64,000 nt of DNA from Zobellia galactanivorans (GTDB lineage Bacteria > Bacteroidota > Bacteroidia > Flavobacteriales > Flavobacteriaceae), in NCBI RefSeq assembly GCF_000973105.1, contig NC_015844.1, positions 5,018,501 through 5,082,500 of the forward strand, in the 5' to 3' direction. Position numbers and translations under genes: made by a program. Under the pieces are notes generated by a model. It was given only the letters and a program-made list of their open reading frames with translations. It was not told the origin of the DNA and ran no database searches. Shown in pieces: positions 8,381 through 16,926 of this stretch (positions are counted from its first letter, which is position 1; every line of letters starts with the position of its first letter).

Positions 8381-9862
8381 ATGAAGACCATATGTTTTTT
8401 TTGGGTGCTTCTGGCCGCCTCTCTATTTCCTAGCTATGGACAAAGCCTAGAAGAACTACCCTTATTCGACATCTCACAATTGACCTATGAGGGTGCCTTT
8501 CGCATAAAGGCCAGTACCAACGGCGTATCGGACCTCAACTATTCCCAAGGGCCCATTGCCTACAATTACGAGAACCATTCCCTTTTTATCGTCGGTCATG
8601 CCCACCAACAGGCCGTAGCGGAATACGCCATTCCGGAAATCGTAAAAAGCGAATCGCTTTCGGAGCTGAACATGGTAGAGCAACCTATTCAGGTTTTTAG
8701 CCCGGTACTATCGAAGGCCTCGGAAGGGAATCCCGAAAAAATAGATAGGGTAGGAGGCCTTTATTACGTAAACCAGGGCGGCCAGGCCAAACTGATCGTC
8801 AATGCCTATGAATATTACGACGCCCCTGCCGACAATACCTTAAGTACCTTGATCGTAAACGATGCCAATGCCTTGGAAACCTCATCGGTCAGCGGGTATT
8901 ACCGCTTTGAAGGCAGTCCTCCGGCACATAGCTCGGGCTGGATATCGCCGATTCCGGAAGACTACCAAGAAGCTTTGGGCGGTGACCATATTACCGGTCA
9001 CTCGAGCGGTATTCCGATCATATCAAGGGCCAGTGTGGGGCCCTCCGCCTTTGCCTTCGATATAACCGATGCCCTGAGCACCAGCAGTACGATAAAGACT
9101 ACGACCTTATTGGATTTCAGTCTAACGAATCCCTTGCACAGCGACCTCAGCAACGAATCGAAGACCAATGATATATGGACGCATCTGTCTAGGGCCACCT
9201 ATGGCTTTATCATACCCGGTACCCGAACCTATTTGACCATTGGCAGCAGTGGGGGATACGAAAGTGGTGTTTGCTATAAATGTGTACAGGACAACGGCAA
9301 CCTTTGCGGCGGATATTGTACCCCACAGGCCAAGGACAATTACCAATATTACTGGCTGTGGGACATGAACGATTTGATTGCCATAAAAAACGGCACCTTA
9401 AAACCCTACGAGGCCCAACCTTACGACCACGGGTTTTTCAATACCCCGTTTCAGGCCAATGGCTCGAAAAAAATCGGTGGGGGTGCCTTTGACCCCAGTA
9501 CCGGAAACCTCTATCTATCCGTTCAGAGCGGAGACACCGAACAAGGGACCTATGCCAGGCCACCCGTTATCGTCGTCTACAATACCAATGGAGAGGTATT
9601 GACCGAAAACCGGCCCATTGACACGGTCGAAATTTCAATGTACCCCAACCCGACCAAAGGAATACTCTATATAGAGGGACTCGGTTCAAAATCGATCATA
9701 CAGATAAACGATATGGGCGGAAAACTGATACAAAGCCTTACTACCGACAAGGGCAAGTACGAACTCGATATGGGCCAACTCTCCTCTGGCGTCTACGTGG
9801 TATCCGTACGTGACCTGGCCAGCCGAAAGGTCGTTACCGAACAGATCATCAAGGTAGATTAA
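8381..9862 (+). CDS. Secreted T9SS cargo protein of unknown function
   Basis: This 493-residue protein has a signal peptide (ends near SYGQ, about residue 21), a large central region and a C-terminal type A T9SS sorting domain (about 415-493: VEISMYPNPTKGILYIEGL, ISGVYV-like SSGVYVVSV, IIKVD end). The centre has repeated strand patterns with Asp-Pro-Ser-Thr-Gly-Asn-Leu-Tyr-Leu-Ser near 375 and a Cys-rich loop (CYKCVQDNGNLCGGYC near 302), which could be a beta-propeller with a disulfide-bonded insertion. No enzyme motif is recognised. It should be secreted to the cell surface or medium. Monocistronic, between two terminators. Confidence 0.8.
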   Translation: MKTICFFWVLLAASLFPSYGQSLEELPLFDISQLTYEGAFRIKASTNGVSDLNYSQGPIAYNYENHSLFIVGHAHQQAVAEYAIPEIVKSESLSELNMVEQPIQVFSPVLSKASEGNPEKIDRVGGLYYVNQGGQAKLIVNAYEYYDAPADNTLSTLIVNDANALETSSVSGYYRFEGSPPAHSSGWISPIPEDYQEALGGDHITGHSSGIPIISRASVGPSAFAFDITDALSTSSTIKTTTLLDFSLTNPLHSDLSNESKTNDIWTHLSRATYGFIIPGTRTYLTIGSSGGYESGVCYKCVQDNGNLCGGYCTPQAKDNYQYYWLWDMNDLIAIKNGTLKPYEAQPYDHGFFNTPFQANGSKKIGGGAFDPSTGNLYLSVQSGDTEQGTYARPPVIVVYNTNGEVLTENRPIDTVEISMYPNPTKGILYIEGLGSKSIIQINDMGGKLIQSLTTDKGKYELDMGQLSSGVYVVSVRDLASRKVVTEQIIKVD

Positions 9863-9902
9863 AATCCTTCGCCATAACCATCCCAACTATCGTAAAATAG
9901 AA

Positions 9903-9938
9903 AAGCAGAAGGCCGATAAGACCTTCTGCTTCTTTTTT
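9903..9938 (+). terminator. Rho-independent terminator between convergent genes
   Basis: A 10-bp perfect stem (AAGCAGAAGG with CCTTCTGCTT) followed by CTTTTTT. On the minus strand the stem is followed by only TTTTCT, so it may also serve the nitric oxide reductase gene weakly. Confidence 0.85.
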
Positions 9939-9967
9939 GGGACGCCTATAATAGTATATGGGACTAC

Positions 9968-12196
9968 TTATTCTCTTTTCAATTTCCTTCTAAAGCTATA
10001 TAGGGTTTCAGAGATGGTAAACCAACAGAAATAGAATATCCCACCCGAGAAAATTATATCGCCGATCATTCGTAACCACTTCAAGGTCTGCACGGTCGGT
10101 GAGTACAACAATTCCGAATCGCGGGCAAAGGAATACCCTTCGGTTATGGAGGTGTAGGCCTGAATGATCCCTATGGGAAGTAGGCTAAAAAGCACCATGG
10201 CCACCAATCCAATATTGAGGAGCCAGAAGGCGCGGGTCAGTTTTTTGCTTTCCCAGGCCCGATCGGAATAGAACCGCAGGCAGATCAAGATGAATCCCAT
10301 CCCCAACATACCGTATACGCCGAACAAGGCGGTATGGGCGTGTACGGCCGTCGTATTCAGCCCTTGGATATAGTACAGGGCGATCGGTGGGTTGATAAGG
10401 AAGCCGAAAACACCGGCCCCGATAAAGTTCCAAAAGGCCACGGCAATAAAAAAGAATATGGGCCATTTGTATCTTTGCATCCAAGACCTGCTTTTTAGAA
10501 TGTTCCAGTTTTCCCGTATTTCGAAGCCCATAAGGGTCAGGGGAACCACCTCAAGCGCACTAAAGGTCGCCCCCAAGGCAATGGCCTGAATAGGCGTACC
10601 CGAATAATAGAGGTGATGTAGGGTTCCGATAATCCCTCCTGCCAAAAAAATGGAAGCCGAGGCTACGGACACCCGACCTGCCGTTTTTGCCGAGATGATT
10701 TTCATTTTAGAAAAGATAAAGGCGATAACCACCGTAGCAAAGACCTCAAAAAAGCCTTCTACCCAAAGGTGGACCAGCCACCATCTCCAGTAGTTGATTA
10801 CCGGTAGACTACTGTTCTCCCCATACATAAGTCCGGAGAAAAAGAACATACCTATGGCCATAACCGAGAGCAAGAGAATGATCAACAAATGTTTTGAGGC
10901 ATCGTTCTTACGGATGGCATATACAATATGCCTACTTACCATAATGACCCAAAGCACCAGTCCTATCCCCAAGAATATTTGCCAAAAGCGGCCAAGGTCC
11001 ATGTATTCGTAGCCTTGGTGGCCAAAAAAGAAATTCGTGGTCAGATCCAGGAATTGGTGTACGCCGAGCCATTCGCCCAGCATGGATCCCAAAACAATGA
11101 CAAGCAAGGCGATGAACAGAAAATTGATACCGAATACTTGGTACTTCATTTCCTTGCCCGAGATCATCGGTGCCAAAAACAATCCTGTCGCCAGCCAAGT
11201 AGCCGCAATCCAGAATACCGCCAACTGGGTATGCCAGGTACGGGTAATCGAATAGGGCAGGTAATTGGCCAGGTCAAAACCGAAGAAGGCCTGCCCTTCT
11301 ACCGTATAATGTACGGTTAAGATACCCAGAACCACCTGTAGGGCGATCAAGAGCGACACCACGATAAAGTACTTGAGTACCGCCTTTTGCGAGGGAAACA
11401 TTCTCATTCCCGTCAAGGGGTCACTGTCGGGCTTGGTTATGATTTCCCCTTTTTCATGGTTTCTTAAATAGTAGTAAGTAAGAATACCGATGAACAGAAG
11501 CAATAGTACAATAGATAGGCCCGACCAGACCAGGGAGCCCTTGGTAATAAGGTTGTCGATCAAGGGTTCGTGCGGCCAGTTGGAGGTATAAGTATAATCC
11601 TTTCCCGGTCGGTTGGTAGTCGCCGCCCAAGAGGTCCAGAACAAAAAGGCGTTCAACTGCTCCAATTTTACCGGATCGGTCAAGGCCCCTTTCGGAATGG
11701 CATACTCTTCCTTTCCTTCGGAGAAAATAGAGGTATAATGCTCCACATTGGCCTTAATGGCCGCCCATCGCTCCTTCGATATGGTCAGGGTTTTGTTGGT
11801 CTCATCAAAGGTGTTGGTCTTGATATCTTTGATCAGACGGGCTTTTATGGCCGCCTTGTTCTCGACATCCAAACTGTTATAGGGGCGGTTAAAATCGGCT
11901 TCGGACCAGTATTCCAATAAAAATACGGCCTCTTTGTGTATCCAATCGGCCGTCCAATCGGGGGCGACATAACTACCGTGTCCCCAAATGGATCCAACTT
12001 CCATACCGCCAATGGACTCCCAAACATTTTGTCCGGTTTGAATATCCTCCTTTGTATATACGGTTTCCCCCGTATCTTTCACCCGTACCAGCTCAGGTAT
12101 GGGAGGTTGTTTTTGATAGACTTCCGTTCCTACCCATATAAGCACTATAAACGAGAGTATTACCACACTGGCAAATGCAATCCAAACTTTTTTCAT
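9968..12196 (-). CDS. norB: Quinol-dependent nitric oxide reductase (qNOR)
   Basis: The 742-residue integral membrane protein reduces two NO to N2O with electrons from quinol. It starts with one membrane helix and a periplasmic domain containing GQNVWESIGGMEVGSIWGHGSYVAPDW (residues about 55-80), the fused NorC-like part of the qNOR type. No CxxCH haem c motif is present, which separates it from cNOR. The haem-copper-oxidase core of about 12 helices follows, with WHTQLAVFWIAATW and WRWWLVHLWVEGFFEVF carrying haem and FeB His and Glu residues, and HAHTALFGVYGMLG. Full length for the family. It is downstream of a cupin gene (10-base gap), probably one unit for NO detoxification or denitrification. 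Confidence 0.93.
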   Translation of the reverse strand: MKKVWIAFASVVILSFIVLIWVGTEVYQKQPPIPELVRVKDTGETVYTKEDIQTGQNVWESIGGMEVGSIWGHGSYVAPDWTADWIHKEAVFLLEYWSEADFNRPYNSLDVENKAAIKARLIKDIKTNTFDETNKTLTISKERWAAIKANVEHYTSIFSEGKEEYAIPKGALTDPVKLEQLNAFLFWTSWAATTNRPGKDYTYTSNWPHEPLIDNLITKGSLVWSGLSIVLLLLFIGILTYYYLRNHEKGEIITKPDSDPLTGMRMFPSQKAVLKYFIVVSLLIALQVVLGILTVHYTVEGQAFFGFDLANYLPYSITRTWHTQLAVFWIAATWLATGLFLAPMISGKEMKYQVFGINFLFIALLVIVLGSMLGEWLGVHQFLDLTTNFFFGHQGYEYMDLGRFWQIFLGIGLVLWVIMVSRHIVYAIRKNDASKHLLIILLLSVMAIGMFFFSGLMYGENSSLPVINYWRWWLVHLWVEGFFEVFATVVIAFIFSKMKIISAKTAGRVSVASASIFLAGGIIGTLHHLYYSGTPIQAIALGATFSALEVVPLTLMGFEIRENWNILKSRSWMQRYKWPIFFFIAVAFWNFIGAGVFGFLINPPIALYYIQGLNTTAVHAHTALFGVYGMLGMGFILICLRFYSDRAWESKKLTRAFWLLNIGLVAMVLFSLLPIGIIQAYTSITEGYSFARDSELLYSPTVQTLKWLRMIGDIIFSGGIFYFCWFTISETLYSFRRKLKRE

Positions 12197-12206
12197 CTTC
12201 TAAATT

Positions 12207-12548
12207 TTATTGGGAAACTTGGTTAACACGTTCTACGGAATCAAGGACTGAAATGGACAAGCGTACGATACAATCTGAAATACAATCCAGATCATGGGGT
12301 ACGTTGGCTTCCAATGCGATTATATCGCCCCGTTTAAGGAGTTGTTTCTCGCCATTAATGCCAAAGTCGACTTCCCCTTCAAACAGTTCTATAACTATGG
12401 GGTAGGGGGCCTTGTGCTCCTTCATAAATTGTCCCTTCTTCATAAGGATCCTGAGTTCCTTGGTATTGGGGGTTTTAAACAAGACCGTCACTGTAGGACC
12501 TTGATGGTCTTGATAGCTTATGTTTTCGATTAAAGATGCTTTATTCAT
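12207..12548 (-). CDS. Cupin-domain protein paired with NO reductase
   Basis: The 113-residue protein has a single small cupin barrel: MKKGQFMKEHKAPYPIVIELFEGEVDFGI (cupin motif 1 with one His and Glu) and LKRGDIIALEANVPHDL (motif 2 with His). The metal site is thus partly conserved. No signal peptide. It is the first gene of the unit and sits 10 bases from norB. Such small cupins occur beside nitrogen-oxide genes in Bacteroidota; a role in sensing or handling NO is inference. Confidence 0.75.
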   Translation of the reverse strand: MNKASLIENISYQDHQGPTVTVLFKTPNTKELRILMKKGQFMKEHKAPYPIVIELFEGEVDFGINGEKQLLKRGDIIALEANVPHDLDCISDCIVRLSISVLDSVERVNQVSQ

Positions 12549-12871
12549 GGTTCTATATATTGATAGGTGATAAGCCTAGCGTCCTAAGCCTTTCGATGTT
12601 TATATTCTTAAGCTGTTCAATTCATAATTAGTGATTTGCATTGCTATACCGATGCTTACATAAAGCAAGTCTACTCCCTTTTGGTTTAATAAATATAAAA
12701 AGGTCTTTTTATCCGATTTAAGATTGTTATGCGTCATAAATTCATTTTAGAACCGTACTCTCGTAAGATGTACCTCATCACAGCTTATAAAAAGTGCGAA
12801 GACCACATCTAGCTAATACGGAAGCAATATCCTTCTAATTATCGGGGCGAAATTAAACCTAAAATTAATAA

Positions 12872-12887
12872 CGGACAAATTTATCCG
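12872..12887. promoter_or_regulatory. 16-bp palindrome, candidate operator upstream of the cupin-norB unit
   Basis: CGGACAAATTTATCCG is an inverted repeat with one mismatched pair. The 9-mer TTTATCCGA recurs at 12708-12716. The position 320 bases before the cupin start makes it a candidate site for an NO-responsive (Rrf2 or CRP/FNR-type) regulator, but it may equally serve the rightward gene at 13186. Confidence 0.35.
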
Positions 12888-13062
12888 AGATATAAATTTC
12901 CCTTTTTTTGTGATTTCACTTAGGTAGCATTTCAATGCATATAGGACTAGGAGGGAAGGGGAGGAAAATCTCCGGAAAACGCTTGTATACGATTCCTACT
13001 GCCAAGTTCATCCTAGGGCTTACCAAACAAGTATCTTACAAATTATATTGATGTAAATGTAA

Positions 13063-13093
13063 TTGTATTCCTGTTAAATTATTTTTATCTTTA
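13063..13093 (+). promoter_or_regulatory. Near-consensus Bacteroidota promoter
   Basis: A TTG at 13063-13065, a 20-base spacer and TATCTTTA at 13086-13093 (one base off TAnnTTTG). It lies about 93 bases before the preferred ATG at 13186. Confidence 0.4.
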
Positions 13094-13185
13094 AGTAGGT
13101 TCGCCTTAGTGGGGCCTTGAATCCATATCGTCTAAAGTGGAATGCATCACCTTATTGATTCTTGTATAAAGTAAAACCTAGTAAA

Positions 13186-13746
13186 ATGAAACACATACTG
13201 CTTTTATTCGTTTTGACCCTTCCCCTTAACGTCACCGGTCAAAAATCGAAACTCAACGATGAATCCGTTGCCGTGGCCACTGCGCTTGAAAAAGTAAAGG
13301 AAGCCACTTCCGAACTGGCCCAAAATGGCTATTTTAATGGCACCTTTGATGTTTCGGTGAAGTTCAACGATGTGGTTTCCGATGAAAACGGATTGGAGTT
13401 TAAGATTTGGTTCCTTAGCTTCACAAAACAAAGGAACCGATCTATCGACAATTCCTATACGGCCAACTACCAATTTGAAACTACCGAAAAGACGAGTCTC
13501 ACCGCCTATGAATTCTCCAGTGACCTAGCTGAAATATTAAGCAATGGAATACAGGCCTATAAATCGGTAGAACCCTATCCGCTGACAAGAAACGGATTTG
13601 AAATCGTATCGAGTTTTACCTTGGAGCGGTCAGGGGAGGGAGGCGCCTCCATAGAGCTCTCGCCCATTAGTATCGGGGCCACAAAAAAACGACAGCGCAA
13701 GAGCGTACATACCATAACCCTAACCTTTAGCCCAAAAGCCAAATAG
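13186..13746 (+). CDS. Secreted Trypco2-like beta-domain protein
   Basis: An ATG at 13162 is open, but the ATG at 13186 gives a clean signal peptide (MKHILLLFVLTLPLNVTG) and is preferred. The mature part begins with a helix (LEKVKEATSELAQNGY), then two similar hairpin blocks: VSVKFNDVV...FKIWFLSFTKQRNRS and the C-terminal GASIELSPISIGATKKRQRKS followed by HTITLTFSPK. The second block resembles the trypsin-co-occurring domain 2 (Trypco2) hairpins, which end in the same H-x-x-x-L-x-x-P pattern. The assignment is tentative. The Trypco domains are linked to bacterial conflict systems; this copy is exported and lies next to a patatin gene. Confidence 0.55.
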   Translation: MKHILLLFVLTLPLNVTGQKSKLNDESVAVATALEKVKEATSELAQNGYFNGTFDVSVKFNDVVSDENGLEFKIWFLSFTKQRNRSIDNSYTANYQFETTEKTSLTAYEFSSDLAEILSNGIQAYKSVEPYPLTRNGFEIVSSFTLERSGEGGASIELSPISIGATKKRQRKSVHTITLTFSPKAK

Positions 13747-13954
13747 GGCAGGGACCAAGACTTACTTCAAAAAACACAATTTGCGTAATGGTATTCTTAC
13801 TAAGTTTTAGTACTTTTAAATTCCCCAAGATTTTTAATTTTCCCCTTTGATTTTCGTGTAGCCGATGTATTGAAATTCCTCGAACCAGGTATTTCAAGCG
13901 AAGCATTTTTATTCGGCAGCGGAATCAAATCGGAGCAACATAAACCGACCGTTC

Positions 13955-15511
13955 ATGAATATTTATGAATTTCTTGAAAAGGCCATTGCCAACGGGACCA
14001 TTGCCAAGGATGCCTTGGACAAAAATAGGCTGGAGCTGACCAAGACCTTGTTCGACAAGGCCGATGCCAAACTAAACGCGGCCATCTTAGACCAAAACTT
14101 AAAGCTTAAGGACAAGATAAAAAACGGAACCATTGATCCCAATGTCATCTCCCTGGGGCGTATTACGGAAACCTTTAACAACAAGATCGAATCCCGGCCC
14201 GTAATAGACTTGGTGCAACAAGGCGGGGGTATGTACGGTATAGCCTTACTCGGCTATACCTATATCATGGAAAAAATCGGAATACGCTTTTACAGTCATG
14301 GCGGTACCAGTGCCGGGGCGATCAATGCCTCCTTTCTGGCGGCCATCCCCAATAGCATCTACGAATGTCATTCCATTTTCTCCGAACCCGGTGTACCTAG
14401 ACAGGCTACGAAATCGGAGTTGCTTACCCATGTCATTACCCATACCGACTTCAGTAGCTTTATGGGGACCCAAGGTATCATTGGCCGTATTCAACGCAGT
14501 CTGTTCAAAAGGTTTAAATCGAAAGTCCTTCGCTTCTCCCTATTGGCCACATTGTTGCTCTTCTTGGTGATTTGTTTCGGAGCATTTGGAATCATCTATA
14601 GTACCAGCAACGGCTTAAGTGGTCTTGAGATCCGGTATTTTGATTTTATCATCGGTACCTTGAACATTTTTGCCCTGATGCTTTTGATCTATATACTGTT
14701 CGTAAAAGTATTGGGCCCTTCCTTCGGTATAAATTCCGGGGATGAGTTCTACCGATGGGCCGATACCCTCTTTGCCCTAGTGGGGATCCGAAACACCGAA
14801 GATTTCGACACCCGTTTGAGCGAAACCAAGATCAGCCCTTCAGAACCCACCGACCTGGCCCGTTTGGTACTGATTTCATCGAATCTCACCCATAATAGGA
14901 TCGTAAAATTTCCGGAGCGCGCCGTTGATTATTGGGGGAATTCCCAAAAGGTAAAGCCCGCGGCCTATTTGAGGGCCACCATGTCCATTCCCTTTATCTA
15001 TAAGACCTTTGTTCCTGAAAGGAAGCACTACGACCAACCCGACGACGACGACCAGATTCTTCTCAAGGCCCGCTTTGTTGATGGGGGCATGCTATCAAAT
15101 TTTCCTATTCGGGAGTTTCACAAGACCAATGGAAATCCCCCCAGGTTTCCCACGTTCGGTGTTTTGCTCAGCGATATCGGACTCAACCATAGAACGCAAA
15201 TTGCCAATATCGACAAGAATAAATTGCCCAATTCTACCCTCTTGCAATATTTGACGTCCTTTTTTAAGACCTTTAGGAATTTCTACGATTACGAATTCAT
15301 CTTTAGTAACGACGAAATCAAACAAAGGGTGGTTACGGTCGATACGGAGAAGTTTAACTGGCTCAATTTCTGGATGGACGACCCGACGAAAACCGAACTG
15401 TTTTTAGCAGGCGTCGATGCCGCCATAGCACAAATCGATAAATTTCAATGGCACGAGTATGCCCCGACCCGAACCCCGGAAAAAAAGAAAACCCAAAATC
15501 CATCCACATGA
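13955..15511 (+). CDS. Membrane-inserted patatin-like phospholipase
   Basis: The 518-residue protein has the patatin catalytic elements: oxyanion loop QQGGGMYG (about 89-95), nucleophile elbow GTSAG (Ser about 119) and VDGGML (Asp about 376). A helical N-terminal part of about 80 residues rich in Lys and Asn precedes the domain. Between nucleophile and Asp lie two strong membrane helices (about 192-214 and 230-253), an insertion that would anchor it in the inner membrane. No signal peptide. Its stop overlaps the start of a four-helix membrane protein (ATGA), so the two are coupled. Expected activity is lipid acyl hydrolysis; the trigger is unknown. Confidence 0.85.
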   Translation: MNIYEFLEKAIANGTIAKDALDKNRLELTKTLFDKADAKLNAAILDQNLKLKDKIKNGTIDPNVISLGRITETFNNKIESRPVIDLVQQGGGMYGIALLGYTYIMEKIGIRFYSHGGTSAGAINASFLAAIPNSIYECHSIFSEPGVPRQATKSELLTHVITHTDFSSFMGTQGIIGRIQRSLFKRFKSKVLRFSLLATLLLFLVICFGAFGIIYSTSNGLSGLEIRYFDFIIGTLNIFALMLLIYILFVKVLGPSFGINSGDEFYRWADTLFALVGIRNTEDFDTRLSETKISPSEPTDLARLVLISSNLTHNRIVKFPERAVDYWGNSQKVKPAAYLRATMSIPFIYKTFVPERKHYDQPDDDDQILLKARFVDGGMLSNFPIREFHKTNGNPPRFPTFGVLLSDIGLNHRTQIANIDKNKLPNSTLLQYLTSFFKTFRNFYDYEFIFSNDEIKQRVVTVDTEKFNWLNFWMDDPTKTELFLAGVDAAIAQIDKFQWHEYAPTRTPEKKKTQNPST

Positions 15512-16041
15512 AAAGGAAATTAAATCTGTATAGTGGACTTTGGGCCATTTCCCTCCTTGCCGTGGCCATGGTTCTTCTTGTCTTCTACTTTGATAGCACC
15601 TATTATATACCGAACCCGTTGAACATACAGTTCAGTGCCAATATGGAAACCTTTACCCACCTTATCGGGGAAAATAGCACGGTACTCCGTCGCCATACGC
15701 TGTTGGAGTTTTTCTTTATCCTGCTCTATTCCTTCCTCTTTTTGTTTTCCGTGAAGATTTTCGAGCTTTCCCTAGAGGCCGAGTTCAAATGGTACTACTA
15801 TGCCTTGTGCCTTGTTCCCGGCCTAGCCGATATGTTGGAAAATTTCCTGCTTTTATATATGCTGGACGACCACATGACCACCCCGAAGTTCTGCACCTAT
15901 TATTGGGCAGTACGACTTAAATGGAGCGTGATAATCGCCTTTATCTTAATGTCCTTGACCATTCTGCTCTACTACGGTCTATTGTTATGGGGAAGGACCT
16001 ATAATTTTTTGACCCTCTTTTTTAAAAAGAAAGGGCCTTGA
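15508..16041 (+). CDS. Four-helix membrane protein coupled to the patatin
   Basis: The ATG at 15508 overlaps the patatin stop; the upstream extension of the frame duplicates patatin coding DNA and is rejected. The 177-residue product has about four hydrophobic segments (residues about 10-27, 68-88, 97-118, 140-164) and a Lys-rich tail FFKKKGP. No known domain is recognised. Strict coupling to a membrane-anchored phospholipase suggests a subunit, regulator or immunity-type protein; this is inference. The unit ends at a bidirectional terminator. Confidence 0.75.
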   Translation: MKRKLNLYSGLWAISLLAVAMVLLVFYFDSTYYIPNPLNIQFSANMETFTHLIGENSTVLRRHTLLEFFFILLYSFLFLFSVKIFELSLEAEFKWYYYALCLVPGLADMLENFLLLYMLDDHMTTPKFCTYYWAVRLKWSVIIAFILMSLTILLYYGLLLWGRTYNFLTLFFKKKGP

Positions 16042-16056
16042 GTAGGCTGTATCTAC

Positions 16057-16095
16057 AAAAAAAGACCGTCCTAAAGCTTTAGGCGGTCTTTTTTT
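16057..16095. terminator. Bidirectional terminator
   Basis: GACCG(t)CCTAAA paired with TTTAGG(c)CGGTC, flanked by seven A and seven T, works for both convergent units (15508-16041 and 16113-16673). Confidence 0.9.
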
Positions 16096-16112
16096 GCATT
16101 GTATATAGAGGC

Positions 16113-16673
16113 TTATTCTTCCTCGCTCGATAGCACATCGGCCATTTCCAGTTCCTCGTCCATTTCATTGGATGCAGGTACGGAATTTTTCAACTGGGTA
16201 AATTTCTCTAATCGGTCCATTTCATCCTCTTCCCCCGAGAAATATGGGAATACGTCCATAATAGGGGATTCTGAGATAGCGGGAATGGTGTAATCGCCCA
16301 TAGTATCCTTCATTACCGTAACGGTATTGTCATAGGCTTCCTTTACATCGTTGGCCTGTACCAAGAGATACATATTGGTTTTGCGCTCCTTACCGCTTTC
16401 CTCGTCAAAGGCTACCAAAGATACCTTGGACTTAAACCAACGGTCAGAATTTTCGAAAGGGTGTATTTCGGCATAATTGGCCACCTTGATATTCGTGATC
16501 TTGATTTCTTCGCTATCGCTCAAATAGGCCGACATTTCTTCGGTTATCCTACTTTCGGCTTCGGTATACGAAATGGCATCCACTAAAAACGGTTCCGTTT
16601 TTATCTTTAACATGCCTGAAGCTTCATCTATTTTTTTGTATTTAATCTTGCATTCGTACCAGGTTGCACTCAT
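16113..16673 (-). CDS. DUF4494 protein
   Basis: The preferred start is the ATG at 16673 (MSATWYECKIKYKK), because the longer frame from 16697 would begin inside the -7 promoter element. The product is 186 residues. The first about 150 form the DUF4494 domain typical of Bacteroidota (WYECKIKY, EPFLVDAISYTEAESRI, KITNIKVANYAEI, WFKSKVSLVAFDEESGKER). The C-terminus is a low-complexity acidic tail. It is cytoplasmic and of unknown function, usually a single-copy housekeeping-type gene in this phylum. Confidence 0.85.
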   Translation of the reverse strand: MSATWYECKIKYKKIDEASGMLKIKTEPFLVDAISYTEAESRITEEMSAYLSDSEEIKITNIKVANYAEIHPFENSDRWFKSKVSLVAFDEESGKERKTNMYLLVQANDVKEAYDNTVTVMKDTMGDYTIPAISESPIMDVFPYFSGEEDEMDRLEKFTQLKNSVPASNEMDEELEMADVLSSEEE

Positions 16674-16694
16674 ATCTTTTTGTTTTAAAGAGGC

Positions 16695-16702
16695 CAAATA
16701 TA
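16695..16702 (-). promoter_or_regulatory. -7 element deciding the DUF4494 start
   Basis: TATATTTG on the minus strand is an exact TAnnTTTG, 21 bases upstream of the ATG at 16673. It overlaps the ATG at 16697, ruling out that longer start. Confidence 0.55.
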
Positions 16703-16850
16703 GGGTTTAGCATCGGCCCGAAAAGTCAAAAAATCGAATAGATATCCACAATTTTACATCCGGTTTTGTATGTTTCGGAGCGTGAGATGGTTAAGGATTT
16801 TTAAGCGGGAAGCAACTCCTTTTCTGACCACTTTGCTTTGCCCGAAAAAC

Positions 16851-16887
16851 AAAAAGTCCCGTTAAAATAGTGGTATTTCAACGGGAC
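16851..16887 (-). terminator. Terminator of the outer-membrane barrel gene
   Basis: On the minus strand GTCCCGTT pairs with AACGGGAC around a 16-base loop, followed by TTTTTGTTTTT. Confidence 0.8.
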
Positions 16888-16926
16888 CCTTGTATTCTAA
16901 TGACGTGAAATCAAGATAGGGCAAGG

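Larger units (their letters stand above)
12549..13185. other. Intergenic control region between norB unit and Trypco2-like gene
   Basis: About 640 bases without a convincing gene separate two divergent units. I see a near-perfect 16-bp palindrome at 12872-12887, a related half-site (TTTATCCGA shared) at 12707-12717, and a near-consensus promoter for the rightward gene at 13063-13093. Nothing else is readable. Confidence 0.5.
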
